From Cacajao melanocephalus (lineage: Eukaryota > Chordata > Mammalia > Primates > Pitheciidae): a stretch of DNA of 64,000 nucleotides. The translations under genes and the position numbers were made by a program. Position 1 is the stretch's first letter. Each line of letters opens with the position of its first letter. Where the stretch lies: NCBI GenBank assembly GCA_963573385.1, contig CAUYLG010052137.1:1-64000 (forward strand), given 5' to 3'. The notes beneath the pieces are model-generated. The model ran no database searches and was not told the DNA's origin. It worked only from the letters and a program-made list of their open reading frames with translations. Shown here in pieces: positions 27,695 through 40,940 of this stretch.

Positions 27695-27920
27695 GGAGCT
27701 CAGATTTTAGGATCAGAAGAGCTGAGCCTAAATTCAAACTACACTTTTTATTGGTTGTACACGTTAGGGCAACTCCTTTGAACCAACTCTCTTTCCTCAT
27801 CTGAAAAGGAGGGATAACACTGTCTACCTCATTTAAGATTGTTCCAAGGGTTAGATAAAATAGCGTGTGTATAAAAATCTGTAGGCTATTAAGCATTTTA
27901 CAGATATCAGTTATTCAGAT
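27695..27920 (+). mobile_element. MIR SINE fossil
   Basis: MIR order: GAGCTCAGATTTTAGGATCA, a block on GAGCCTAAATTCAAACT, GTTAGGGCAACTCCTTTGAA, TTTCCTCATCTGAAAAGGAG, CTGTCTACCTCATTTAAGAT. Near full length. Confidence 0.75.
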
Positions 27921-28694
27921 AGACATAAAAATCAATTTTACTTTAAGATACTCAACAATGGCTAGAAATCCTATGTGCTAGTAAAAGTCACTGTCAAATT
28001 AAATAGCTGAATTTTTCCTTCAATAATAAAATTTCCTGCTGAATATTTTTCCCTGTCATATCTCAACACCTTTATATAAGATTTTCTAACATCTGACTAT
28101 GCATATTCCATTTTCAGAAATCAGTTATTTCATAATAAGAAAAATACCTTTTGCATGTAATCCTAAGTCACAGCTAAATGGCAACTCTGTACAAATCTTT
28201 GGGAAAATATGAGCATTTGAAATAACTTTCAAGGGCAATGTCAAATTCCACCAGATCTTTTTCTTAACAATGAAGTGGATTACTTAATCAGAGCTCATTC
28301 ATAAAAGATTTACATCTGCCTTTTTCTCAAATGGCATTTTCTGTAACTCAGCTGGTCTCAAAATCCTTTTTGTTTTTTTCATTGTTGTTAATTATTGACA
28401 TTTTGAGATCTAAACATAAAGCTATACAATCATATCACATCATATTTTTGTGAGCTGTTACATTTTAAAATATGTATTTTCAAAAACATTATTCTGATTT
28501 TAATGACACAGTTGCATAAATAACAAAAAGTTTAGGTAATACTGTAAGGGAACATAGTAGTTTATAAATTCTTCCATTATGACAAAGTTATAAATATTTG
28601 TAATTATAATGAACCAATGGAAAATTTGACCCTAATATTTCCTGATGATGCTCCTACAATGTTTAAATAGAAATAAATAAAATGGTCCTATTAC

Positions 28695-29850
28695 CATCCA
28701 TTTCACTCAAACTGTCTATTGACAAAAATTCACTGAATATCTACTATATGCCAAGCGCTGTTCTAGGTTCCAGAGACTCAGTCAGTAGTAAACAAGCAGA
28801 CAGTCTCTGCTTTCATGGGGTTTATAAGCTGGTGGATAAGATAGGGAAACAAATATATATTTATAATTTCAGGAAGTGATTGTTACGAAGAAAAATAAAG
28901 CAAGGGATATAGTGACTGAACTTATTTAGGTAGAGAGGTCAGAGAAGGGCATTTCCGAGGAAGTGTGTCACATACATACCTAAAGGAAGAATACTCCAGG
29001 AAGAGGAAACAGCAAATGTCTTTACATTTGCTAAGGCCCCTAACAAGCTAGGGTATTGGGTAAAAAACAAAACAAAACAAAAAAACATAATGAAGATTGA
29101 TACACTTCAAGGGAAATGAGAAAAAAGGAAAATAGTAGAAAATGAAGTCAAAGAACTTGTAAGCCTTGATAAATTTTATTATAGGAAGCCACTGGAAAGT
29201 TATGAGTAAGAAGATAACATGAAATGACTTAAATTTAAAGAAGTGCTCAGGTTGCTATGTGGAGAATTAACTACAGGAGGACAAAAGATAAAACATGGAT
29301 ATTGGGAAACCACTATAGTATTCCAGGCAAGAGAGGATGGTGGTTATGACTGAGGTGGTAGAGGGCAAAGGTAGAGGACCTAAGAAATGATCAGGTTCCT
29401 AATATATTTTAAAGGTTGAAATGGCAAGAAATGCTGATGGATTGAATGAGTGATATGAAGGAAAGAGAAGAATCAAAGGTGGTTCTTGCTAGTGTGCCTG
29501 AATACTATGTGAATGGTGGAGTCATTTATAAGGGTAAAGAACACTTGGGAAAGAGTTGTTTTCATGATAAAAATCAAGAGTTCTGACTTAGAGGTGGTAA
29601 GTTTGAGCTACCTATTATACAACCAAGTGGAGGCATGTAAACATATAAATCTGGAACCATTAAATTGAATTAGCTCACCTAAGAAATAAAAACAGAAAGA
29701 AAGAGATCTGACAACTGAGCCCTGTGGCTCTATAGTATTTACAAACAGGGAAGAAGAAGAGACAACAAAAGCAGCTAAGGAAGGGTAGCCAGGCATATAA
29801 CTGAGCTGACTTTATGAATATGAAGATACTGCTCTCTGCTCTAGATTTCT
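28695..29850 (-). mobile_element. Long L2 (LINE-2) copy
   Basis: About 1.15 kb in L2 order read in reverse: the 3' tail (GAATATCTACTATATGCCAA, GCTGTTCTAGG), TTTCATGGGGTTTATAAGCT, then GAATACTCCAGGAAGAGGAA, CAGCAAATGTCTTTACATTT, ATTATAGGAAGCCACTGGAA, ATTCCAGGCAAGAGAGGATG, TTGAGCTACCTATTATACAA and CTGACAACTGAGCCCTGTGG. It is one of the longest ancient repeats in the window and is non-coding. Confidence 0.75.
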
Positions 29851-30147
29851 CCATCATGAATCAAGATCCCCAGAGCAATCCAACTCTGTGTTTTGTATGT
29901 TTTCACAAGAAACTGAAACCCAGGAAAAACAACCAGCTGATACAAAGTCATGCTACAGAATTAACATAACCATAACTAGAACCTAAGTCTGCTAATTTAA
30001 AAACACTTTATCATTTAATCATAAAGAAGTACCTAAAGATTAACTAGACAGTGGTAGCAGTAACAGAATAATAGTTTTTAGTTTTATTTACTTCCAAAGA
30101 TTTGCTAACTTAACACCATGGTTTTAAATGAACCTAAAAAACTGTTT

Positions 30148-30430
30148 GAAAACCAAACACCATATGTTCTCACAAGTGGGAGCTGAACAATGAGAACACA
30201 TGGACACACTGAGGGGAACAACAAACACTGGGTCTTGTTGGTGGCGGGTGGTAGGGGTGCAGGTGGAGGGAGAGCATCAGTCGGAATAGCTAATGGATGC
30301 TGGGCTTAATACCTAGGTGATGGGTTGATCTGTACAGGAAACCATCATGGCAAATGTTTGCCTATGTAACAAACCTGCACATCCTGCATACGTACCCCAC
30401 AACTTAAATTGCTGAAGAGAAAAAAAAAAG
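30148..30430 (+). mobile_element. LINE-1 (L1PA-like) 3' end, 5' truncated
   Basis: Starts in the terminal ORF2 region (CCATATGTTCTCACAAGTGG), then a 3'UTR with the G-rich block and CCTATGTAACAAACCTGCAC, ending in an A-rich tail. Flanking duplication is visible as AAAAAACTGTTT before and AAAGAACTGTTT after, supporting a single target-primed insertion. Confidence 0.85.
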
Positions 30431-31132
30431 AACTGTTTTACATCAGCTCCTCGATCAGTGAATAGCACATTTTAGATGCTCAATATTTACCCAGTGAAGA
30501 AATGAGCATACTATATTTTTGTCCTAACAAAACAAAATAGGTTATCTTGCATTTTTGAAATTCAATTTCTATTTTAAAACCTGAAACAAAACCATAAATC
30601 CCATATTATCAAATATCTAGGTCTCAAAATTTAGGAGAAAAAGAAAAATGTTTAAACATTGTCTTTATTAATATTAAACAAGTAAACCAGCATAAAATAG
30701 TAAAAAGTACTCACTTTGTTACCTGATAATCACTACAATTTACTAAGTATGCCAAAAGAACTGTGAAACGTTTTATGTATGTGTAATTAACAGTAAATAT
30801 AACAAAGAAGAACAAATTTATTATTATGAAAATAATTGCTTATTTAAATAAATGAAAAAGAAAAAGAAAATCACAGAAGACATTCCAGTACATTTTGTCA
30901 AGGCTACATGAATATAATTGATGCTGTTACAGTAATTTCTAAATGGAGTTTAAAAAATATGATAGCCAAGTCTTATATAAAACTGAAGCAAGTAATTAAT
31001 ATTTAAGATAATTTTTTCCAAGATCATATTCTTATACACAATTAAAGAACTGTAAGCATGACAAATGATGGTAAGTTACTTTCTATATATGCAGAACCTA
31101 TAAAAAATGGATTAAGGTGCTACCAACTTTGA

Positions 31133-31430
<298 letters not shown>

Positions 31431-31647
31431 AACTTTGACTATTCTTAACTATAAATAAATTGATAGCATCACATGACTGATTCTGAAAATCTTAACTACC
31501 TGACAACTAGAGGTCTCCTTATGAAGATCTATCTATTTTTGCTAATGAAATATAATGTGGATTTACACTAAACAACACACATTCTTATTTTTTTGTTAAG
31601 TGGTTTCTAAAAATCATCTTGCAGCTTGAAGTGTACATCTACAGATA

Positions 31648-31982
31648 TAGTCAGCCCTCATAGCTGGGTTCAGCATCTGCAGATTCAACTAACTGCAGAT
31701 TGAGAATGTAGTTAGGCCTACAATGATGGCATCCTTACATGTATAGACTTCTGCTTCTTGTTATTATTTCCTAAACAATACAGTACAATAACTATTTACA
31801 TAGTATTTACATTTTGTTAAGAATTCTAAGGAATCTAGGGATTATTTAAAGTACATGGAAGGATGCATGTAGGATATATGCAAATATTACACTATTGTAC
31901 ATAAGAGACTTGAGCATCCCCAGATTTTGGTATGTCCTGGGGTCCTGGAACCAATCCCCCACAGATACCAAAGACAGTCTGC
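31648..31982. mobile_element. Tigger/MER-type DNA transposon fossil
   Basis: Inverted-repeat ends of the type AGTCAGCCCTC ... GCAGATTCAACTAACTGCAG at left and GGTCCTGGAACCAATCCCCC ... ATACCAAAGACAGTCT at right, with a middle block ATTTACATAGTATTTACATT. This is a common non-autonomous mariner-related pattern in mammals; the exact name is from memory and uncertain. Confidence 0.6.
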
Positions 31983-32694
31983 ACTTTCTGTCAATTAAGA
32001 TAACATTACCACAACTTGGAAAACTTTTCAAAAATAAAAGAAGAACTAGCAAAAAAATTTAGATCATACCAGGATCAGCAAATAACAAAAAATAATTAAT
32101 TTACTCACTATCATATATACGTCTTGAGAAAATGAATTGTGCTTGTGGCAAAACATTGTGTTTTTCACACAACACAGGCCACGTCACATTTTTAATATTA
32201 CACTGAGAGCACTTACAGCTGATAACTGACACACCTCCTTAAGTCATCCCTCTTAGAAGACATTATAATTAAAAAATATATAGGACACTAGCTTCTGAAA
32301 GACATCAAGACACCAACATTTTATTTGCATGACACATGGCAGCCTAAGGTTTTGTAATCCAAGGCAATATACATGAGTTTGACTTTACATTCTTACTCCA
32401 AGTTAGTTGAAAACAGACTCTATTCACATCAGTGTTTTTATTCTAAGGTAAGTGCTTACTTCAACAAATAAGAACAGGAATACACACTCCATAAAATCCT
32501 ATTATTCATCAGAAGAACTAAATGAATCAGAGGTAGGAAGAGCAATCACTAGACATTAAGCATCTAATGTTCTAATTCAGACAAGTGCCTTAAACTAATG
32601 AAATCCATTAAACTGAGTGAGTATTCTGACAAACAGCAGTGGACAGCACAAAAAGAATAAATTAGTTGACAGGCAAGATACTTCATTTTTTAAT

Positions 32695-33052
32695 TAAATT
32701 TTTTTATTTCCATAGGTTATTGTGGAACAAGTGGTATTCAGTTACATGAGTAGGTTCTTTAGTGGTGATTTGTGAGATTTTGGTGCACCCATCACCCAAG
32801 CAGTATACACTGCACCTAATTTGTGGTTTTTTATCCCCCACACCCTTCCCACCCTCTCTCCCTGAGATCCCAAAGCCAATTGTGTCTTTCTTATGCCTTT
32901 GCATCCTCACAGCTTAGCTCCCACATATGAGTGAGAACATGCAATGTTTGGTTTTCCATTCCTGAGTCACTTCACTTAGAATAATAGTCTTCAATCTCAT
33001 CCAGTTCGCTGCAAATGCCATTAATTCATTCCTTTTTATGGCTGAGTAGTAT
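32695..33052 (-). mobile_element. LINE-1 3' end fragment
   Basis: Reversed L1 3' sequence: ATCACCCAAGCAGTATACAC, CCCACATATGAGTGAGAACA and TTTTTATGGCTGAGTAGTAT. It is cut on its right by a TA/CA simple repeat, which in L1 3' ends often grows at this spot. Confidence 0.8.
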
Positions 33053-33159
33053 TCATATATATACATACACACACATATATATACACACATATACACACAC
33101 ATATACATATATATATGCACGTGCGCACACACACACACACACACACATATGTATATATG
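33053..33159. repeat. (TA)n/(CA)n compound microsatellite
   Basis: About 107 bp of alternating ATATAC, ACACAC and TATGTG blocks between an L1 3' fragment and a truncated Alu. The alternating purine-pyrimidine makeup is prone to length change. Confidence 0.9.
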
Positions 33160-33163
33160 TGAC

Positions 33164-33397
33164 AGGCAGATCACAAGGTCAGGAGTTTGAGACCAGCCTG
33201 ACCAACATGTGAAATCCCATCTCTACTAAAAATACAAAAATTAGCCAGGCATGGTGGCGCATGCCTGTAATCCCAGCTACTCAGGAGGCTGAGGCAGGAG
33301 AATCACTTGAACCCAGGAAGTGGAGGCCGCAGTGGGCTCAGATTGCACTACTGCACTCCAGCCTGGGCAACAGAGCAAAACTCCATCTCAAAAAAAA
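33164..33397 (+). mobile_element. Alu, 5' truncated
   Basis: Begins inside the left arm (GGCAGATCACAAGGTCAGGA) and continues through both arms to an A run. It lacks the first about 55 bases and has no clean duplication, since its left edge is the microsatellite. Confidence 0.85.
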
Positions 33398-33620
33398 TGT
33401 AAATGGACTAAGTACTCCACCTAAAAGGCAAAGACTACCAGACTGGATTAAAAAGAAAAACCAATGAGCCAACTATATGCTCTTTATAAGAGACATGTTT
33501 TAAATATAAGAACATATGTTAAAACTAAAAGGATTAAAAAAGATATGACACAAATGCTAACCACATAACCTGGGGTACTTATATTATAAACAATTTTTAG
33601 AACTGATATCTGATCAACCC
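33398..33620 (+). mobile_element. LINE-1 ORF2-region fragment
   Basis: TAAATGGACTAAGTACTCCA, CTAAAAGGCAAAGACTACCA and the following GGATTAAAAA text match the L1 region upstream of the RT core. It is opposite in direction to the L1 3' piece at 32695, so the two may be parts of one inverted or rearranged L1. Short and non-coding. Confidence 0.5.
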
Positions 33621-33624
33621 TCTA

Positions 33625-34200
33625 GTTCAAACTATAAATTTTTAGGAAATACAAGAGAACCTGAATACATCCTGAAAATACAATCAACAAAGTGCGAATG
33701 ATGGAATCCTCTTCAGAACAAATGATTAGCTTTCTTCAACAAATAAATAGCAAGGAAAAAAAATAAAGAGAAACCTATTGATTAAATAAATTATGAGACA
33801 TGGCTACCTTTTGCCATATAGAACTTAAGCAGATGCTAATTCAAATAAACTGTAAAAAAAAAAAAAAAAAGACACTATAGGGAAATGTGGATATCCGACA
33901 GGATACTGAATAATATTAAAGATTTATTTAATAACAGTGTTATGGCATGTTTTTAGACAGTATTTTTACAGAAACACACTAAGATACTCATAGATAAAAT
34001 GGGATAAAAAGATATGAGGTTAGGTATTTGCTTCAAAATAATACAAGGATGGGGTAGCAAGTAGTTTGGGGGGTAGATGAAACAGTATTGGCCATGAGTT
34101 GGTAACTGCACAAACTAGATGGTGGCTTCACTGGAACTTATTCTACATTCTCTTCACTTGTGTTTATGGATAAAATTCTCCATTACAAAAGTTTTTTTTT
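33625..34200. repeat. Unclassified old interspersed repeat
   Basis: Blocks such as GGAATCCTCTTCAGAACAAA, a long A run at 33853-33870 and TTCTCTTCACTTGTGTTTAT with ATAAAATTCTCCATTACAAA follow a repeat pattern I have seen often in mammalian introns, but I cannot name its class. Confidence 0.4.
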
Positions 34201-34424
34201 CTAAACAAATGAAAAGGCACCTCACCACTGTGCCATGAATTATGTACAACATGAGCTATCAAAGGTGGCTTTGTTCCAAGTATATGAAAAATATATATAA
34301 ATATGTTTGTTCTACAAGTACATCTCAACTTTGTTTCATCAATGCTTGGCACTTGATTCTTTGGAAAATATTTTTGAATAAATAAATAGGAGAAAACAGT
34401 TACTTCAAGGTGATATGTTTACGT

Positions 34425-36400
34425 GTGTGTGTAATTTCCTTGATTACTAATGACACTGAGTACTTTTTCATATGTTATTAATATTTGGATTTCCTTTTGG
34501 GCAAAAAGCCTATGTATATTACTAAACAAAAAGCAATAGCAAGTTAAAATATTGTTTCATTGTTCTAGATATATGCTACTGTAAGTTATGTGGGTTGTAA
34601 ATATATTTTTTCTTACTCTGTGCTTTGTTTTTACTCTCTTAATGTTATGTACTGATACATTAAAAACACCTTACTTTTAATGTAGTCAAATAATTAAATG
34701 TTTTCTATTTTAATTACTGCTTTTTTGTTTCTTGTTTTAGAAAAGAATCCCTTCTCTGAGATCATGAAACAATTCCCTTCTATTTATTTTTAAAGCTTTA
34801 TTATTTTGTTTTTTACATTTAGTACTATGAGTCATTTGAAATTCAGTTTTTGAGTATAATGTGATATAAAGGTTCAGTTTTTTCTTTAGATGAATACTTA
34901 CCTCCTCATAATTAATTGAAAAAATTCATTTTTCTCAATACCTGCAATATCCCTTTTCATAAATATGTCACCTTATGTGTATAAGTCTATTTTGAAGTAC
35001 CATTCTATTCTGGTCATGTTACCTGATCTTTGTACCCATACCACACTGCCTTAGTAACTATAAAGTATAACACATCCTGCCACCTATTCTTCATTATGTA
35101 CAATTGTCACAGCTATTTTTATCCTTTGTAATCCATATAAATTTTAGAATCACATTATGAATTTCTATATAAAAGCTATTATGATTTTGAATCAGTTTGT
35201 ATACAAATCCATTGAGGAAAATTGGTATTTTGACACTAGTGGATAATGCAATCATGAACATTTTGATCTTCATAATTATTTAGCTCTTTTTAAAAAATAT
35301 TTTCTCATTTTAAAGTTTTATAGTTTTCTTCATAGAGGACTCTTCACCTTTTATATTTATTCCTAAGGACTTCTTATTTTTTGATGTTATAAACTTAAAA
35401 AATTTTTATTTTCTTACTGGTTAATGTTGGAACATAGAAATATAATTGGTTTTGTATATTGATTTTTCTATCCAATAACCTTCCTAAGCACTTATTAAGT
35501 TTATAATTCATCAGTGGGCCAGTTTGTCTTTACTGCATATACAATAATGCCATCTGTTAACACAAAATTTTATTTATTCCTTTGCAATCCTTATACATTT
35601 TCCTTTTCTTATCTTAGTATACTGTCTTGAATCTCCATATAATGATGAACAAAAGTGGTAATAACAGGCATTCCTGTATCATTTCTGATTTCAGAAGGGA
35701 AATTTTTAATATTTTACTTTAAGTATAATATTTGCTGTAAGTTTTTTGTAGACATTCTTTTTGATATTAAAGGAGCTCCCTTCTATTCCTACTTTGTAAC
35801 AAGTTTTCTTCATAAATGAATGCTGATTTTGTTTTTTCAGGTTTTTTCTTTCCAATCATCTATGGAGATGACTTTTCTACTTACTCTGATGACATGGTAA
35901 ATGATATTATTTTTTAATGTTAAAACATGCATTCCTTAGATAAACCACAGTTGGTCATATTATATTTTCCTTTTTATTTATTGCTTGATTCTCATAACAT
36001 TTTCCCCCGCCTCAGGACATTTACAACTATGTTCAAAAGTAAGCTTATCCTGTAATTTTTTATTCTGATATTATTCTTGCTAGGTTTTGCTATCAAGCTT
36101 GTGCTAGTCTCACATCATGAACTGGGAAATACACACTCTTCTAATTTCTTTGGAGTAGTTTGTGTAAAAGTGAAGTGTTTCTTCTTTAAATGTTTGTTAG
36201 AACTTGCCATTAAAACCAAACAGATCTACCATTTCTTTGGTGGAAAGCTTTAAATCATGGTTGAATTTCTCTTACATTAACTCCATTTTCAATTTTTTCT
36301 TGTATATGTTTCTTAAAGTTGTACTTTTCTAGGAATTTGTTAATTTCTCCAAAAATTTTCAAGTTTATTAGTAAAGTTGTTCATAATGAATACTTATCTT
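34425..36400 (-). mobile_element. Ancient LINE-1 (L1M/HAL1-like), heavily decayed
   Basis: About 2 kb of T-rich plus strand with reversed L1 ORF2 signatures: TTACCTGATCTTTGTACCCA, TCACAGCTATTTTTATCCTT, ATTTCTGATTTCAGAAGGGA, GGTTTTGCTATCAAGCTTGT and AATCATGGTTGAATTTCTCT. No frame survives. Right boundary uncertain. Confidence 0.6.
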
Positions 36401-37223
36401 TCAAAAAAAGTGTAAGCCTTTTTCCTTTCTGGTCCCAGAAACTTACTTTGTCTTCTCATTGAATACCAGTCATAGAAATAGCAACAACTTCAAAGAGCCC
36501 AGTAGGTTCAGCAATCTGTATTTAAAAATATCTAAGAAATATGGCTGTCTGGAATTAAAGCTCTCTAAAGCTGAAATCACTAATTCTTTCTTTGGTAGTC
36601 TGTTTCATTTCAAGTTCATTCATTTATTAAGCAAAGTTGCAAGATAGAAGGATAAGAGTCCTTGCTGTCAAGATACTTGCTACCTGTAGGAAGAGACGTT
36701 TCTGATAAAGAAACAAACATAATGTCATGAAATAAATCCCACTCTGTGCATGATAAAGACATGGACAAGATACCATGAAAACTGACAGGAGAAGTATACT
36801 TACTCTTCTTTTAGAATTGTATTTTATGTGTTGGCAAGAATAGTGAAGTAGTAAAAGTTGAGGAAGCAGAGGGATGCAGAGATAACATCCAAAATGGATT
36901 TATATGTCACACCTAGGACATGCAGAGTGAATAGAGTGTATGATGGGGTAGCATAAACAGCTCTTAAGTGATCTAATTTGCATTTTGGAAAGTAAGAAAT
37001 AAGAAAAAATTTCAGGCACTTGTAAGATGTGTAACTTCAGTAACTTAGAATTATCCAAAAGAAATATAATCCTACCTATTATCAATATGAAAACCTGTAA
37101 TCTACAGAAGTTAAAAAATGAAAACTAAAAGGCTTGACATAACAAGCTGCTGTCAGTTTCTCCCAGATAAATAACAGAGATAAGAAGGAAAAGGAGTACA
37201 GGCAAACATTTCAGTTTCCATAC

Positions 37224-37349
37224 CTATAACAGGATGGTCCATAGGGACATTCAGGCAGGTCATTGGTCTCATCTTGGCCCACGATTTGTACACCTTCATA
37301 ATCACTATCACCAGGATGACTAAAACATTGAAAATGAACAGGATTCTTC
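37224..37349 (-). CDS. APLF: APLF exon: second half of PBZ1 and first half of PBZ2
   Basis: 42 codons counting the split Arg codons at the ends. It starts KNPVHFQCFSH, giving the two zinc-binding His residues of PBZ finger 1, passes an acidic linker (HPGDSDYEGVQIVGQDE), and ends ECPYGPSCYR, giving the Cys pair of finger 2. Each finger therefore depends on two exons. The residue before the last Phe-Ser-His is Cys (FQCFSH) where I recall His in human; it is not one of the four zinc ligands of the C-x5-C-x6-H-x5-H pattern, so binding should survive. Acceptor CCTAG before 37349, donor GTATGG after 37224; phases 2 and 2. Confidence 0.95.
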
Positions 37350-37804
37350 CTAGGAGGGCAACAAACAAACTGTCAGAAAAAATAAATAGAACAGTCTAGA
37401 TTTATAGTGGATATAGCAGAAAACCACGCAATCCACATTTGGCTATTCCTGAACATAAACCAACATGCTACATTGATGACATAAGCATACATTATAGCAA
37501 CATGTTAAATTGATGACATAAAGTTGATGACATCAGCTCAGTACAGTACTCTCACAGTAACATAATACATTTCTGGTGTCCTGTGATAAGAGAGTAGACA
37601 ACTTGCAAACACTACTACATATAGGACACATATGTATGTAGCATATAATATAATTTTCAAAACTTTTAATAAAATGAACACATATATTGTACCGTTTGCT
37701 AAGATAAAAAACAGAACATTTCCAATATCCTAGAAGGGTCCCATGTCCCCTCTTCCAATCACTAAACCCATTTTACCACCCAAAGGTAACTATACAAACT
37801 TCTA

Positions 37805-38635
<831 letters not shown>

Positions 38636-38639
38636 ATAT

Positions 38640-39058
38640 TATAAAACAACAGATCACTATTGTCTGCCTTTGAACTTAAATGAAAATACATACTAGTATA
38701 TGTTTCTTTGAACCTGCCCTTTTATGTTTATATGATTAATTCATGTTGTTACATGTAGTAGTAAGTATGCTTTCATTACTATGTAGTAATACCATCATCC
38801 ATTTGATGATGCTATTATACTTTATACATTTTACTACTGATAAACTTTTGAGTTCATTTCAGGTATTGACTTTTATAAATAATACTGCAATGAGCCTTCT
38901 AGTATAAGCCTTTTGATGCACATCTATATGCATTTTCCTGGGGATATTTGTTATTAGGATACAAAAATATATTTATTTTTGAATGTTCATTTTGAATTGA
39001 ATGACTGTCTTAACTTCACTTATTGATTCAGTTTATCTTAACATAATTCTGAATTTTC
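38640..39058 (-). mobile_element. Ancient LINE-1 fragment, left part
   Basis: Reversed L1 3' text: TTCATTACTATGTAGTAATA, CATCCATTTGATGATGCTAT, AATAATACTGCAATGAGCCT. It appears to continue at 40565 on the far side of a younger L1. Confidence 0.6.
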
Positions 39059-40547
39059 TCTTATTCCATGCCCATGGATGGGAAGAATCAATACTGTGAA
39101 AATGACCATACTGACCAAAATAATTTATAGATTCAATGCTATTCCCATCAAGCTACCATTGACTTCACAGAATTAGACAAAACTACTTTAAATTTCATAT
39201 GAAACCAAAAACAGAACCTGTATAGGCAAGACAATCTAAGCAAAAAGAGCAAAGCTAGAGGCATCATGTCTTACTTCAAACTATACCACAAGGCTACTGT
39301 AACCAAAACAGAATGGTACTGGTACCAAAACAGATATATAGACCAATGGAACAGAACAGAGGCCTCAGAAATAACACCACACATCTACAACCATCTGATC
39401 TTTGACAAACCTGACAAAAACAAGCAATGGGGAAAAGATTCCCTATTAATAAATGGTGTTGGGAAAACTGGCTAGCCATATGCAGAAAACTGAAACTGGA
39501 CCCCTTCCTTACACCTTATACAAAAATTAACTCAAGACAGATTAAAGACTTAAACGTAAGACCTAAAATCATAAAAACCCTAGAAGAAAACCTAGGCGAT
39601 ACCATTCAGGACATAGGCATGGGTAATGACTTCATGACTAAAACACCAAAAGCAATGGCAAAAAAAGCCAAAATTGACAAATGGGATCTCATTAAACTAA
39701 AGAGCTTCTGCACAGCAAAAGAAACTATCATCAAAGTGAACAGGCAACCTATAGAATGGGAAAAAATGTATGCAATTTATCTATCTGACAAAGGGCTAAT
39801 ATCTAGACTCTACAAGAAACTTAAATACCATCTCACACCAGTTAGAATGGTGATCATTAAAAAGTTGGGAAACAGATGCTGGAGAGGATGTGGAGAAATA
39901 GAAATGCTTTTACACTTTTACACTGTTGGTGGGAACATAAATTAGTTCAACCATTGCAGAAGACAGTGTGGCAATTCCTCAAGGATCTAGAATCAGAAAT
40001 ACCATTTGACCCAGCAATCCTATTACTGGTATATACCCAAAGGATTATAAATCATTCCACTATAAAGACACATGCACATGTATGTTTACTGAGGCACTGT
40101 TCACAATAACAAAGACTTGGAACCAACCCAAATGCCCATCAATGATAGACTAAATAAAGAAAATGGGACACACACATACCATAGAATACTATGCAGCCAT
40201 AAAGAAAAATGAGTTCATGTCCTTTGCAAGGACATGGATGAAGCTGAAAACCATGATTCTCAGCAGACTAGCACAGAACTGAAAACGAAACACTGCATGT
40301 TCTCACTCATAAGTGGGAGTTGAACAATGAGAACACACGGACACAGGGAAGGGAGCATTATACACCAGGGCCTGTCGGGGGTGGTGTGGGGCAAGGGGAA
40401 GGATAGCATAAGGAGAGATACCTAATGCATGTGGGGCTTAAAACCTAGATGGGTGCAGCAAACCACCACAGCACATGTATACCTATGTAATAAACCTGCA
40501 CGTTCTGCACATGTATCCCAGAACTTGAAGTATAATTTAAAAAGAGA
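39059..40547 (+). mobile_element. LINE-1 (L1PA-like), 5' truncated, 1.5 kb
   Basis: Plus-strand ORF2 C-terminal half and 3'UTR. Long open pieces remain, for example residues [19 protein letters not shown] near 39310-39380 and the region 39427-39945 with TPYTKINS and [15 protein letters not shown]. Then comes the G-rich 3'UTR and an A-rich end. Flanking repeats ATAATTCTGAATTTTC (about 39043-39060) and ATTATTCTGAATTTTC (about 40548-40563) are the target-site duplication. It lacks the endonuclease and most of the RT, so it is dead. Confidence 0.9.
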
Positions 40548-40564
40548 TTATTCTGAATTTTCAG

Positions 40565-40940
40565 AATTATACAATCATGTCATCTGTACATAATTACAGT
40601 TTTATATTTTCCTTTCCATTCTACATTAGTTATTCCTTTTTCTTGCCTTAGTGTATGCTAAGTATATGCTTAGTGGGGTTATGATCCTTACCACAATGCT
40701 GAATAAGAGTGGCGATAGTAGACATACTGGGTTAGTTACAATATCATGGGAGAAACTTTAGTATTTCACTATTAAGTATGAAGTTGGTTGTTGGTTTCTA
40801 TAGATATTCTTTATTAAACTGAAGAAATATTTTCTGTTCTTACATTATTAAGAATTTTTTTAATAAATGGGATGTTGAATTTTATCAAATGACTTTTCTC
40901 CATTGAGATGATCATTATGAATTTTCTCTTTTAAACTGTG
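40565..40940 (-). mobile_element. Ancient LINE-1 fragment, right part
   Basis: Reversed ORF2 RT-region text: ATACAATCATGTCATCTGTA (the FADD zone), ATGCTGAATAAGAGTGGCGA and ATGTTGAATTTTATCAAATG. Probably the continuation of the piece ending at 39058. Confidence 0.65.

Noticed and set aside
37153..37368. A 71-residue frame rich in Val/Ile, membrane-like (MFVALLGRILFIFNVLVILV)
   Set aside because: It is a wrong-frame reading of the PBZ exon and flanking intron; the true frame there reads KNPVHFQCFSH.
39266..40109. Long plus-strand open frames resembling a gene
   Set aside because: They are L1 ORF2 C-terminal sequence of a truncated copy with no promoter or start.
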